A stretch of DNA of 64,000 nt, taken from the NCBI GenBank assembly GCA_038093515.1, contig JBBPSI010000020.1:1-64000 (forward strand), given 5' to 3'. The stretch's first letter is position 1. Each line of letters begins with the position of its first letter. The notes under the pieces were generated by a model. It saw only the letters and a list, made by a program, of their open reading frames with translations. It ran no database searches and was not told the origin of the DNA. The stretch is from Butyriboletus loyo. Lineage: Eukaryota; Basidiomycota; Agaricomycetes; Boletales; Boletaceae. Positions 35,032 through 47,100 of this stretch are shown here, piece by piece. The translations under genes and the position numbers were made by a program.

Positions 35032-38000
35032 TCAGTCCAGATGATGTTCCACCACAGCCTCCAGAACGACCTTGGCCTTGACCACCGTCGAGGTCTCGCT
35101 CTTGCCCGATTCCAGTTGCGTCCGCTTCGTCATCCCCAACTGCGTCGCGCACAGCACTTGCTGGCCTGTCGTCGCGCCCTGCTTCTTACCAGAACCACGC
35201 ACGTCCTCCATCGTCGTTTCCTCGAACGCGTGCAAAGGACGGACGGAATAGACTTCGAAATCGGCCGATACGACCTCCCCGATCATCTTGCTGAGCTCTC
35301 CAGCGACCGAGATGATCGATGTCACCTTCTCCCCGAACTGGGACAAGATTTTGGACTTGGCGGCAGAAAAAGAGGCGGCACAACCTGCTGCCACGACAAT
35401 GTCCGCAAGTCCCGCCACGATCGCTGAGACGAGCGTTTTCGGGTCGCTCAGACACGCAGGAGAGATATAGGTGCGCGTGAGCGATCGCCAACGTCCCGCT
35501 ATCGCTTGCGCCTCTGTGAATTTTGAAATCCACGTTCGTTAGCGTCACGTTATTGGGTATTTCACGAGCTCAATCTCTGACCTGATTTCTGCAGTTGCTC
35601 GTATGTCTTTTCGATGAGCTCGTTGCACTCTTTCCCGCTGGTCCACGAGGAGATCAGCGGGCGGAGGTGGTATGCGATGTATGCTTGGAACGCGAACGGG
35701 AGGAACACGGCCACTTCTTGGCGGTCCTTCTTCCCCAAGAAGCCCACCAAGTTTTGGCCTATGGACGCCGAGACCCTATGCACCGCAGAGCTTTGTTCCT
35801 GCGTGAGGGTCGCATGGGCAGTCCGAGGCCGGAAGTCCTTGATCAGACGCTCTGCCATGGATGTGGCGGTCTGCTGGATCTCCGTATCGAGCTTCTGCAG
35901 CACCTGGACGATCGCCGCATCCGTGTGTGTAGCCGCTGGGGTGACGAAAAGCTGCACGCCGCTCGACTGTGAAGATTGCTCTACGACGGTGGACTGTGAA
36001 GATTGCTCTACAACGGTGGCAGACGTGACCGCTGTCGACTGCTCCTCGTGACGTTGACGAATCTCGACGGTTTCGGACTGGAAGATCTGTTTGAGTTCGG
36101 GCGCTCGGACGTATATCTCCTTGAGAGTGATGAGACGCTCTCGCAGCTCCTCGTTCTCCTTCCTTCGCTTCTCGAGTTCGACTGCCAACTCCTCTGCTCT
36201 CTTGGCGTCCGCGCGCAACCATTCATCGAACGTAGCGGTGAGCTTGATGACCGCACCGTAGTCCTTCACTTCCGTCGTCATCTTTTGATACACTTTCCTC
36301 GACTCCTCCGACACGGTGGACGACGACGTCTTGACGATCTCGATCTGTTCAGCGTAATATTGGTGGAGCCCCTCGATCTGGATGGTGGAAACGGACAGTC
36401 TGCTCTGGAGTTGTGCAATGTCACTGCGTGCGCGCGTGAGGTCTTCCACTTTAGCAGCGTCCGAACGTTTCCATTGCTCGATCTGTTCGTTGAGCGCGGC
36501 AACCCTGGTATCCTTCCCTCCGTCAAGCGTCAGCGTGGCCTCGAATTGCTTGCGAACGGAGATGAGCTCCGTCGTCTGCGCCTTGTAAAGCTGCTGGAGC
36601 TCGATGACGCGAGAAGATGAGATGGACAGGTCGATCTGGATCTTCTCGAGTTCCTCGCGCGAGGCACCGGACACCTCGAGCTTCTTGCGTACAACTTCGA
36701 GTTCCTCCGTTTGAGTGGTGACGACGCGCTTCAATTCATCTATCGGGACGAGTCAGCACCCTGAATCACGTTTCGTGTTCGCTGTTTAGGACTCACCGAG
36801 TTGCTCGATCTCCTTGCGAGCGATCACGAGCTGCTCCGTCTTCGTCGTGTCCGAACGTTTCCATTCCTCGACTTGAGATTGAATGGAGATGAATTCCTTT
36901 GACTGCTCGTCATAACGCTGCTGTACGGTGGTGATCTCAGTCTTGGAGACCGTCAAATCTTGCTCGAGATCCATGACGCGCTTGCGAATAGTCACGATAC
37001 GTTCCTCTTTCAGCTCGTCTGTACGCTTCCATTCCTCGACTTGCGCAGTCAGAGAGACGACGATATGAACTTGCTCCTCGTACGATGATGTCTTGCTCAA
37101 GAGGTCATTGCGCGCAGACTCCAGCTCGTGCAACTGTGCATCACAACGGCCCTGAACCTCGGCGAGCTTAGATCCAATAATGGTCACCTCTCCCTGAAGT
37201 TTCTGGATCAGCGTCTTGGAAGCCGTGATTTGCTCTGCATTGCTATAATCCACTTCCATCAGATGAGTCACCTTGGCGGTGAGAGAAGCAACGGTGCGGT
37301 TCTTCTCTTCGACGGACGTCGTCAAGACATGGAGCTGCTTCTTCGCATCGGCAAGCTTGCGCGTCTCTTTCTCGTAAAGGTCGTGGAATTTGGTGAGTTC
37401 GGTGGTGGAATCGGAGAGATCTCTGGTGAACTTCTCGAGCTGTTTGCGATTAGACGCGATCTCCGTGGCTTTGGCATCGTCCGTACTCTTCAAGTGGTGG
37501 ACTTGCTTGGTGAGGGAGGTGATGGTGATCTCGGATTGCGACGTCGTCACCTTGAGGACTTCACGGGCCTTGCTAACTTCTCTCGACACTTTCTCATACG
37601 ACTTCTGGAGCTCGATGTTCCGAGCGTTGGACGTGGTGAGGTCTCGACGAAGTTCCTCCATCTGCTTGTTCTTCTCCTCCAACGCACGAGCGATATGCTG
37701 AGACACCGCGTGTGCGGATGGGTTGACTGGCGCCTTATTTTTCCCGTCGGGATACAAGATTTCGATCCGATGGAGCTCGTCACGGATACAGTGGATCTCT
37801 TTCGACTGCGTCTCGCAACGCACCAGCAGCTCTGCGCTCCGGGTGGTCGCGGACGAGAGTTCGAGGCGGAGCTGTTCAACGCTTTCCTGCGCAGTCCTGA
37901 GCTGTTCCACTTTCAAGTCGACTCCGCTCTTCGCTTGGGTGACTTCGGTGGTAAGCGAGTTGATCGTCACCTCCTTTGTCTCGAGGAGCGACACCTTGAT

Positions 38001-39901
38001 CTGGAGGTCGCTGCGAATAGAGACGATGACCTGCGACTGCGCGTTGTATTGCTTCTGAAGATCGTCGATGCGAGTGGAGAACAATTTGAGGTCCTGCTGC
38101 AGCTTCTCTTTCTCTTGATGTTCGACGGCGAATTTCTCTGTCAGGGTAGCATCTGCACGCTTCCATTGCTCAACTTCGGCCGTCAGCGTAGTGATCGAGC
38201 CCCTTTGCTCTTGGACCACGGACTTGCTGGCTCCAAGTTCCGTCTGAACAGAGACGAACTCCTTGGACTGCACGTCGTAGCGCTGCTGGAGTTCTTCCAA
38301 CTGCGAGCAGGTGGCCGCGAGCTTCTTCTGCAGGTTCTTGTTTTCCTGGCGATCACTCTCAATCTGCTGTGCCCTCTTAGCATCCGACGTCTTCCACCGA
38401 GCAACTTCGGCCTTGAGCGAGGCGATCGTACGATCCCTCTCTTCCAGCAACAACGTCTTGCGCTGCCCCTCGTCGCGCACAGAAACGAGCTGGCGTTCCT
38501 GCGCGTCGTAACGTTGTTTGATTTCAGCTCTTCCAGACGACGCGACGTTGAGCTCGCGCCGGAGTTTGTCGCTTTCTCGGCGAGCAGCCTTGATCTGCTG
38601 TGTCTTCTCAGCGTCCGCATTCTTCCACTGAGTGACCTCTTTCGTGAGAGAGGTGATACTGCGATCCTTCGCGTCCCGAAGCGACAACGTCACTTCCAGT
38701 TGGTGGCGGACAGAGTTGAAATCCCTCGACAGCACGGCATAATGCTGCTGAAGATCCGTGATTTGCGAATTCGTATTGGACACGTCCAAGAAGAGCTGCT
38801 CCAGTTCCTTGCTCGTGATGGTAAGCTGACCGTTGTTCCTGGAAACCGTCTGCTTCCACTTCTCGACTCGGGTCGTGATCGTGGTGATCGTGGTGGTGAT
38901 GGACGTGATAGTGGTGGTGATAATCCCGATGATCGAATGTGATTTGTCCTGGGACACGACGACGGCCGTGGAACTGAGCTGGTCCTCGAGCTGGCTGATT
39001 CGAGAAGCAGAGGAGGAGATCTCCCGCACGAGCCTCTCTTGTTCCGTTTTGAAACCGTAGATTTCCTCTTCAAAGATGAGCCTATATTCCTCATGTTCCT
39101 CCGTCATAACGGCAATGATGTGTTCCTTCTCTTGCTCGTGTAAACGCTCCATCTCAAGGAGCTGTTTCCCAATGGAGTTGCGGGCAGATCTCGACGCTAG
39201 CGTAACAGTACGTCGAGTTCCGCCGCCGTTCGAGGCGAAGGAGAAAGCCTCTGTGACTGACCCCGCCTCGTATCGCTGATGGTCATGGATAGAACTCTGG
39301 GCGGAAAGGGTGGATACATCCTGTACAGTCGCCTCGTTTGCGGTAGCGGAGTATTCCACTTTCTGGACATTGGTGCCGTTCTGTTCCTCGGCTTCGACCT
39401 GGGTGACGACAACAGGGCGCTGAACGGTGAAACGTGTCTGCCCGACTATCGAATCAGTGGCTTCAGTGTTGGCGTCTGTGAAACACGTGGACACAGTGAG
39501 ATCACGAACGAAACTCGACTTGGTCATTCTTACCAGATTCCAAGCTATAGGTGATCGTCTCCGCTGCACCTGCACTGATGACAGTCTCGACGCGCTCCCC
39601 CACCTCAAGTGATTCGGATTTCGATTTCTGTGGAAAACGTTTTGAATAAAGTGACTCCTCACGACATGCGACCGTCTCATTACCTCGATCAGGGTTGCAG
39701 CTCCCGAAGACCCGTTCGTGGATCTGGAGTAAACTTTGAGGTCGGAGGCAGACCGTTCTTTGTTTCCTGGTGTTTCCAGCTGATGTTGGAAGGTGAGTGT
39801 AAGACAGTATGAGGTACTTGTTCCCGTACCTGATGTACGTTTTTTGGCCCCTCAGGCGTACGTGGACTTGCGTCCGCTGGGGACGCCAAGGGTAAGGGCA
39901 T
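35032..39901 (-). CDS. Large coiled-coil protein with 77-residue repeats, paralogue 1
   Basis: I could not assign this protein (about 1,500 residues) to a described family. Start 39901 gives MPLPLASPADASPRTPE; short exons follow, ending ETITYSLES at a splice into DANTEATDSIVGQTRF. The body is a long coiled coil from about residue 170, made of at least nine units starting with a W-K-x-x-D-A-x-K-like motif (TQWKNADAEKTQQ, EQWKRADATLTEK, EEWKRSDTTKTEQ). Several units are exactly 77 residues, 11 heptads. An intron at about 36735-36786 matches one in paralogue 2. The C-terminal domain has FLPFAFQAYIAYHLRPLISSW, then after a further intron EAQAIAGRWRSLTRTYIS, LADIVVAAGCAASFSAAKSK and VLCATQLGMTKR, stop at 35032. 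All splices close in frame, so it looks functional. The role is unknown; no motor, kinase or membrane segment was seen. Confidence 0.82.
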
Positions 39902-41524
39902 TCTGGCAGGAGAAATGGCGACTGCTGGTCAACGAGATGATAGGACTGGTATTCAATAGCGATAGTTTGGATACTACGCTCGTGGTGAGGAGGGGGAAAG
40001 TCGGTGGGTGATCCAGAATCAATCCACCGCCTTTAAGTAGAGTGTGTCTAGGGTATTTCATCGATGCACGTCCACACAGGAAAAAAGACCGGCAGACGAT
40101 TTCAGCCGTACCCGGACACGGTATGAATTAGTTGTAGACTTGTGAAGGCGCTCACAGTTTCTTGGATCGTATGGCGGAGATTTGACGCACGCCTGCCGAT
40201 TGGATGATATGGGCCTATTATGGCACCGATCTTGGGCGCACCATATTTACATCACAATTAATCCATTTCGCACTCAATGGGCACGACGGGCATAGGAATG
40301 GACCGAGGGCTCGAACCAACAGCGCTCACCGCTGATAGAGGGCTTCAATTGTGGCCGTGTTCAGTCGTAACAAGGATTCCAAGCATTGGGCGCTTATTTG
40401 TCAGATTGCTTGCGCCCAGATACCCTTTTGGAAGTGTGACCTGATGTGACAAAGAAAATGCGTTAATCCAATGTGGAAAAGGAGGCCGAAAACCGCTCAC
40501 ACTATCAGCACACAAATAAGAATGGGTCGTAGTTGAACCAGTTGCCAGCGTCTGGATCTATACTATTTAGAGCCGAGGAGTGGAACTATCTTTATTGAAG
40601 TGTTAGAAAGCATATACTGATTTTTTTTGCATACCTGGAGTTATGATAATATGGCATCGACGTAGAGTTGATACACTCATAATGCACAAACCCTGCACTC
40701 AGGGTGACCCAAACCTTGACTAAACCTAGTCTCGCTTAATGATCATTAGGAACCGTTGCCACGCATCATGAGCATATCGACTGTATGTACTGATCAGAAT
40801 TAATCCATTTTCGCAGAGTAGCACAAGGAGCGCGGTCTGACTCACGGAGACTCGCCACAAAGGGATGACAGGTTCCGGTCACTGAGTTCACAGGACGGTC
40901 ACTGATCTGCGCGAGATCCTCGTCTTCGGGACCTCTGTCGAATAGAAATATTCATGGCACCGATGCTCATCAGAATGCGCCCGAGTGGGAACGAGTTCAA
41001 GTTGTGCAAACGTGTAATATCTCCCGCGGCCCTATTCCCGCAATCTTCCCACGATATTTCACGCAATCCACTTTCTCGTGACCGGTGGCAGTGCTAGTCA
41101 TGTGACGGCCTGGCCTGGCCTGGCCCGCAATGCGGATCCAAGGGAAGGGCACGTGACCGTAAAACGGCTGGGTAAACTCGGCTACCCCACTGCGATCGTT
41201 TTCTAGGGCTATCGCCGTTCCGACGAGTACGGTTAACGTTGTCGTTGTTGGGGCCCTTGTACGTGAAAAGCGGGCTGCGACACCATCTCATCACTCATAT
41301 CCGGGCGCCCAAATCTTTCAATTAAGCCAAGCTGCAACCACCAGGACCCAGCGACGTTATGAGGGTCCGCCTTTACACGACGTTACCCAATCATGCCGGA
41401 GGACCTTATGACCTGCTGCGACTCAACCAGCAGGTTCAGCAGAGTGCCGAAAAATAGCGGAGCGTATCATCCACAACTTCCCGCCTCAGGCAGCTTGCGG
41501 AGGCAGTTACCGTCCAAGGGCTCT
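39902..41524. other. Left half of the divergent spacer (promoter side of paralogue 1)
   Basis: No gene. 40006-40030 and 40206-40275 are matched in inverted form by 43980-44025 and about 43700-43775 (for example GGGCCTATTATGGCACC at 40211-40227 against GGTGCCATAATAGGCCC at 43762-43778), so upstream regions of the two paralogues are related. The remainder has no recognised feature; a CCTGGCCTGGCCTGGCC run lies at 41110-41126. Confidence 0.55.
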
Positions 41525-41672
41525 CTGGCATTGCCAGCGTCGTGGCAGCGGGTTGTCTCCCTTCTCCTTCCACCGCAAAGTCAAAGATTTCGTCCCACTT
41601 CCCAGACAAGGACCCATCCATCATTTGGATTGCTGGGGAACTCAGTGAGAGGATTGGGGAGTTCGAGTCGGC
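41525..41672 (+). pseudogene. C-terminal-domain fragment of the coiled-coil family
   Basis: Reads ASVVAAGCLPSPSTAKSKIS, then IIWIAGELSERIGEFESA in plus orientation, matching VVAAGCAPSFSAAKSK...IISIAGQLSKMMREVLSA of the intact genes. It is isolated, without the coiled coil or the rest of the domain. A relic. Confidence 0.75.
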
Positions 41673-42049
41673 GTAAAGTAACACGAACACAAAAGGGAGT
41701 ACAACCAAAACGAAAGGGAATAAGACCGTGTTTCATGCATTGATGCGACGCAGTTCGGTAGCCAGGCCTGGGCGACAGGGTCGCAAGACGAGAACTGTTG
41801 AGTCCCAGCCTGGTGATCAGACCAACCACGCGCGGTCTCACATACGGACGTGGCGAAGGGCCCGAAGGAAACACTATCCACTGTTGGGGTTAACGCGATC
41901 CAAACCTTTGTGAAGACCCCAAGAAGGATATCCGGTATGTACTCAGTATCAAATGCATCATGCGCAGGGTCGCATGGAGCGTTCTCGGCAATATCCTGTT
42001 AAAGGATTGAACGATCATCGCATATATGCAACAAAGAATTCTCCAGTAA

Positions 42050-42640
42050 TCGGATACTTGTCCCCGAACTGGGACGAAATCTTCAACTTTGCAGCGGAAG
42101 GAGAGACGGCACAACCCGCTGCCACGACAACGTCAGAGAGTCCTGACACGGTCGTACTGGCGGGAGAGACATAGGACCATGAATAAAGTGACTCCTCACG
42201 AAAAATGATTGTCTCGTTACCTCGCTACCCTGAACCCCGTCTCCCTCCTGGACATTGGCCAGGGATGCAGGTCCCGAAGGCCCATTCTGCACTGTTATTC
42301 CGGAACCGTTCGTGGATCTCGAGTCATTTTTGAGGTCAGAGGTAGATCGTTCTTCGTTTCCTGGTGTTTCTTGCTGGTGTTGAAAGGCGAGTTTGAGACA
42401 TTGACCTCCTTTATGAGATACCTGTTCCCGTACCTGAAGTGCTTTTCATGCATGCTCAGGCGTGCGTGGATTTTCGGTCACTTCGGATGCCGGGCGTAAG
42501 GGCATGCTGACAGGAGAAATAGCGACTGCTGGTCGAGATGATAGAACTGGTATTTCGATAGCGAGAGTTTGGATACTACGGTGGGAAGGGGGGAAAAGTT
42601 GGTGGGTGATCTAGAATCAAACGATCATCTTCAAGTAAGT
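42050..42640 (-). pseudogene. Deletion derivative of the coiled-coil family (N-end joined to C-domain)
   Basis: Reading minus, 42640-42180 matches the promoter-proximal and first-exon region of paralogue 1 (39640-40030), including the block around TTCTTTGTTTCCTGGTGTTT. This is followed directly at about 42170-42056 by the C-terminal-domain segment (VAAGCAVSPSAAKLKI-like). The entire coiled-coil body, over 3.5 kb in the intact copies, is absent. No usable long frame remains. Confidence 0.7.
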
Positions 42641-44118
42641 AGTATGTCGTTGTCCCGGTCACCGGAGCAATTTGATGGGATTCAAATGGACCGAGGTGTC
42701 GAGCCTACCACAGCGGCAATTGTGGGATCATTCATTGGACACTCGAATCGTATAGGAGAACTTGGAAGTATGGATAGCTAAGAAGGTGATGATCAGTGGC
42801 AGAATCAACCTATTTTCCACAGAGTAGTAGCTTTATCACTTGACTAGCAACTTGACGGCTCATCGGACTATGAAATGTTTCAAGTACCGCGCTGTAACCA
42901 GCTTCGGTACTACTCCAGCACCGACTCATTAATTTCCACTGAGAGCGGCATTCACTAGGGCGAGTTCCTGTCGGCGACACTGGCCAGCGACGCCCAGAAC
43001 AGGCAGACTTCCGCCAGCCAAATAGGACTGTTTCGGATCGAACCTGCACTTTTGCGTTCCAACACTATCCCGGAACCTGGCAGCATAGACTCTGCTGAAG
43101 CGACACAGACCCAACTATGTGTTCCCAGTCACGGTGCCACAGTTAAACAACTCAACATCGACGCAGGTGTGCTTTTCGCACCTATTTAAGTAAACTTGAT
43201 TCTTGCTGGGACTAAATTCACCGCAAGATTGCCGCTAGTGATGAAATCCCGATCGCGCCTAGGTCAACCTGTTGATCGATGGAGCACCGCCATGCCACAG
43301 CCGCCGTTTTCCCTTCATCCAACGGTCCAGACTCTAGGTCCGATAGGACGAGTTTCGACTGTGTGAGTGCAAGATATACGCTGAATTACAAGGCACCCCC
43401 TGAGTCAAGAGCCAGCCCAAAATGCTTTCCCAGGCGCCCACCCCTTGATGATCGGGCTTTCGTTCATACAACTCGGGTGGGCGCCGGGAACATTTGGTGG
43501 ACTGGGATTAGACCTCCCCCTAATAGCATTCCGATCGCAACTAGTACCTAAAGTTATATAAGGTATTTACTTTTCTTTATACTTAAGCTGTAATTACGGT
43601 GTGGTTGGCTAATAGTAGTTCCCAGTTTCCCTAAAGCTATCGCTGCTCCCCACGACGAGTAAGTGTTCTCATGGGATCTATCGGGCTTTGTGCCTGTTCT
43701 GTGCGAAATGGATTAATTCTGATGTACATGTGATGCGCCCAGGTCGCACTGAGGACATTGGTGCCATAATAGGCCCATGATCACCCAATCGGCAGAGATG
43801 CCTCAGCGATCCCGGTACTATGAGGGTGGTGTCTTCAAGCTCTTCCATGCGATTCGAGCATCCAACAGTGAGTGGATTTGACAAGTCCGTCACTAATCCA
43901 TAGCTTGTCTGGGAACAACGTCTGCCGGGGTTTGTTCCTATATGGGTGTGTACCCCTGGCCATACCTCAGCCATATTCTACTTAAAGGCGATCGTTTGAT
44001 TCTGGATTACCCACCAACTTTCCCCTCTTCCAACCACGAGTGTAGTACCCAAACTCTCGCTGTCGAAATGTCCGTCCTAATATCTCGTCGACCATCAGTC
44101 GCCATTTCTCCTGCCAGT
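42641..44118. other. Right half of the divergent spacer (promoter side of paralogue 2)
   Basis: No gene supported. An 11-bp perfect inverted repeat GGCGCCCACCC / GGGTGGGCGCC with a 31-base loop lies at 43433-43485. 43700-43778 and 43980-44118 are related in inverted form to the region upstream of paralogue 1. A short open frame at 43279-43551 has no recognised motif. Confidence 0.5.
43433..43485. repeat. Perfect 11-bp inverted repeat
   Basis: GGCGCCCACCC at 43433-43443 and its exact reverse complement at 43475-43485 can form a GC-rich hairpin. It lies about 630 bp upstream of the start of paralogue 2. Its role, if any, is unknown. Confidence 0.6.
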
Positions 44119-47100
44119 ATGCCCTTACCCTTGGCGTCCCCAGCGGACAAAGGTGCACGCACGCCTGAGCAATTAAGAAAAGTACTTCAGGTACGGGAAC
44201 AAGTACCTCGTAAAGGAGGATACTGTCCCAAACTCACCTTCCATCATCAGCTGGAAACACCAGGAATTGAAGAACGGTTCGCCTCTGACCTCAATAATGC
44301 ACCCCGATACACAAACGGTTCTGGAACAGTCCAGAACGGGTCTTCAGTGCCTGCATCCCTGGCCAGGGTCCAGAATGGATACGGGGTTCATGGCGTCGAG
44401 GTAATGAGACAATTGCATTCGTGAGGAGCTGCTTCATCCAAACCGTTTTCCAACAGCAACACACATTTTCTTATAATGGAACGCGTGCCCATGCTATTTT
44501 AAACACACCGGAGACGATTCACTATAGGGTGCAAACTGGTAAGAATGAGGAAGTCGAATTTTTCTCCTGATCTCACCGTTTTCGCTCGTTTCACAGGTGC
44601 CGACTCAGAAACCATTAATTCGAGGGTCAAACAGACAGACCACACCGTTGCTCGCCGTGTTATCACCACTGCCACCCGGGCCGAAGTCGATGATCAGAAA
44701 AGCACAGATGTCCAGAAAGTGGAACACTTCGCCACCGCAAGCCAGGGAATCGCACCCGCTCGGAAGGATGTATCCGCCCTCTCTTCCCAGATTTCTGCCA
44801 ATGGCGAGGCGCGGTCAGTCACAGAAGCTTTCTCCTCCGCCTCGAACGGCATCGGAACTCAACATTTTATGGTATCAAAACCCGCATACGGCTCCGTACG
44901 GGAACACTTCCTTGAGGTGGAGCGCTTTCACCGCGAAGAGAAGGATCGCTTAGTTGCCCTTATGACCGATGAACATGAGGAGTACAAGCGATCCTGTGAA
45001 GAGCAGTTCGAAACTTTGCAAATCGAGAACGAGATTCTTCTGCGGGAGATTTCCGCTTCGGCTTCTCGAATCACCCTGCTCGAGACTGAGCTCCATTCTT
45101 GCAGTGATGGCCATCCAGGAACTGCGTCACAGCACGACAAAGTAGATTCCAATATCCCCTCGATCACCCCCCCGATCACTACCGTCACCACCCGAATCGA
45201 ACGGTGGAAGCACGCGGTTTCCAGGGATGATGGACAAGTTACCGTCTCAAGCAAGGAACTAGAGCAGCTCTCGTCAGACTTGTCCAATACAGCTTTTCAA
45301 ATGACAGAACTTCAGCAGCGTTATACCGAACTGTCAAGAAAATTTAACTTTGTCAGCCACAAACTGCAAGCGGCGTTGTCGCTTCGCGATGAGAAGGATC
45401 GCACCATCGCCTCGCTCACGAACGAGGTCACTCAGTGGAAGAACGCAAATGCTGCAAAGGTACAGCAGACCGCGGCTGGATTCGGAGAAAACGATAGACT
45501 TCGGCGCGACCTCCCCGCCGCCTCCTCTGGAACAGCTGAGCTGCAACAGCATTACGACGCACAACCAGGCCAGCTAGTTTCTGCGCGCGACGAGGTGCAA
45601 AGAAGGGCGTCGTTGCTCGAAGAGACGGATCGTGCGATCGCCTCGTTGACGGCTGAAGTTGCTCAGTGGAAGCAGGCAGATGCTGCGAAGGCAGAGCAGA
45701 CCGCTACTGCGCGCAGAGACTACGAGAAGCTCCAGAGAGAGCCAACCGTCTCCTCCCAGACAGCAGAACTCCAGAAGCGTTACGACGCACAATTAAAGGA
45801 ACTCAGCTCTGTTCTGAACGAACTCAAAGCAAGCAAGTCCCTGATCGAGAAGGAGCGCACAATCCCCAGCCTCGCTGCCGAAATCGATCAGTGGAAGCGC
45901 GCAGATGCTACCAAGGCAGAGCAAATCGCCGCTGAACGCCGAGATAAAGAGAAGCTCCAGCGGGACCTCACGGCGCTCCAGAAGCGCTACGACGCGCAGT
46001 CGAGAGATATCGTCTCTATTCGCAACAAGCTCCAAATCAAGGTGTCGCTACTTCAGGAAAAGGGGCACACCATTTCCTTACTTACCACCGAAGTCGCCCA
46101 GACGAAGCGCGAAGACGACGTGGGGGCGGACCAAATCGCGAGTGCACATAGGGATGTTGAGCAGGGTCGCGAACTCTCCTCCGCCTCCTCTGGAATCGCA
46201 GACCTCCAGAAGCGCTACGAGGCGCAGTCAAAAGAGCTTACCACTCTCCGTGACGAGCTCCATCAAATAGAAATCTTGTGTTCCGACGGGACAGATCAAG
46301 TCCCATGCAAACAATCCGAACACGCAGTTTCACAGCGCAGAGCTCATGCGTTGGAACGGAAGAACAAACAGATAGAGGAACTTCGTCGAGACCTCGCCGC
46401 GTCCAACGCTCGCAACGCTGAGACTCAGAGGTCGTATGAGGCACTGTCGAAAGACGTCAGCCCCATCCGTGACGAACTCAAAATGAAGGCGTCGCAATAC
46501 GAGGGCACCATCACTTCGCTCACTGCCCAAATCGATCAGTGGAAGCGTGCAGATACTACAAAGGCAGAGCAGATCGCGACTACCCTCAAACAGGTCGAGA
46601 AGCTCCAGCAGGACCTCTCCACTTCCGCTGTCCAACTCACCGAGCTCCAGGGCCGCTATGATACGCAGTCACGCGAGTTCATTGCTGTCCGCAGTGAGCT
46701 TCAACACAAGACGTCGTCCGACGAAGGCAAAGATCATACCATTGCCTCCCTCACTGCCGAGATTGAGCAGTTGAAGCGTGCTAATGCTAACAAAGCGGAG
46801 CATATCGCGACTACGCATGATCAGGTCGAGAAGCTTGAACGCGATGCTTCCGCTTCCGCCTCCAAGCTCGCGGAGCTTCAAGGCCGTTATGAGGCGCAGT
46901 CACGCGAGCTCATCTCTTTAGAGAACGAGCTCCAAACCAAGACGTCGGTTTACCGGGCCAATGATCATACTATTGCCTCCCTTACCGCCGAACTTGGGCA
47001 GTGGAAGCATGCGGACGCTGCCAAAGCAGAGCGGATCGCGACGAGCATTCAACAGGTCGAGAACCTTCAGCAAGAGTTGTCCGCTTCCACTTCGCAGCTC

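Noticed and set aside
36003..36620. Long plus-strand open frames over the minus-strand coiled-coil gene (also 37128-38942)
   Set aside because: They are antisense shadows: codon bias and low-complexity repeats of the minus gene keep the opposite strand open. The splice pattern, conserved paralogue and C-terminal domain all support the minus strand.
40296..40380. Possible tRNA (GGCTCGAACC-like T-loop)
   Set aside because: No matching acceptor, D or anticodon stems could be drawn, and a related sequence at 42690-42740 lacks the loop motif; it belongs to the duplicated promoter region.
42050..42175. Plus-strand peptide LSPNWDEIFNFAAEGETAQP as a coding exon
   Set aside because: It is the antisense reading of the VVAAGC...SAAKSK domain; the minus strand is the coding sense of the family there.
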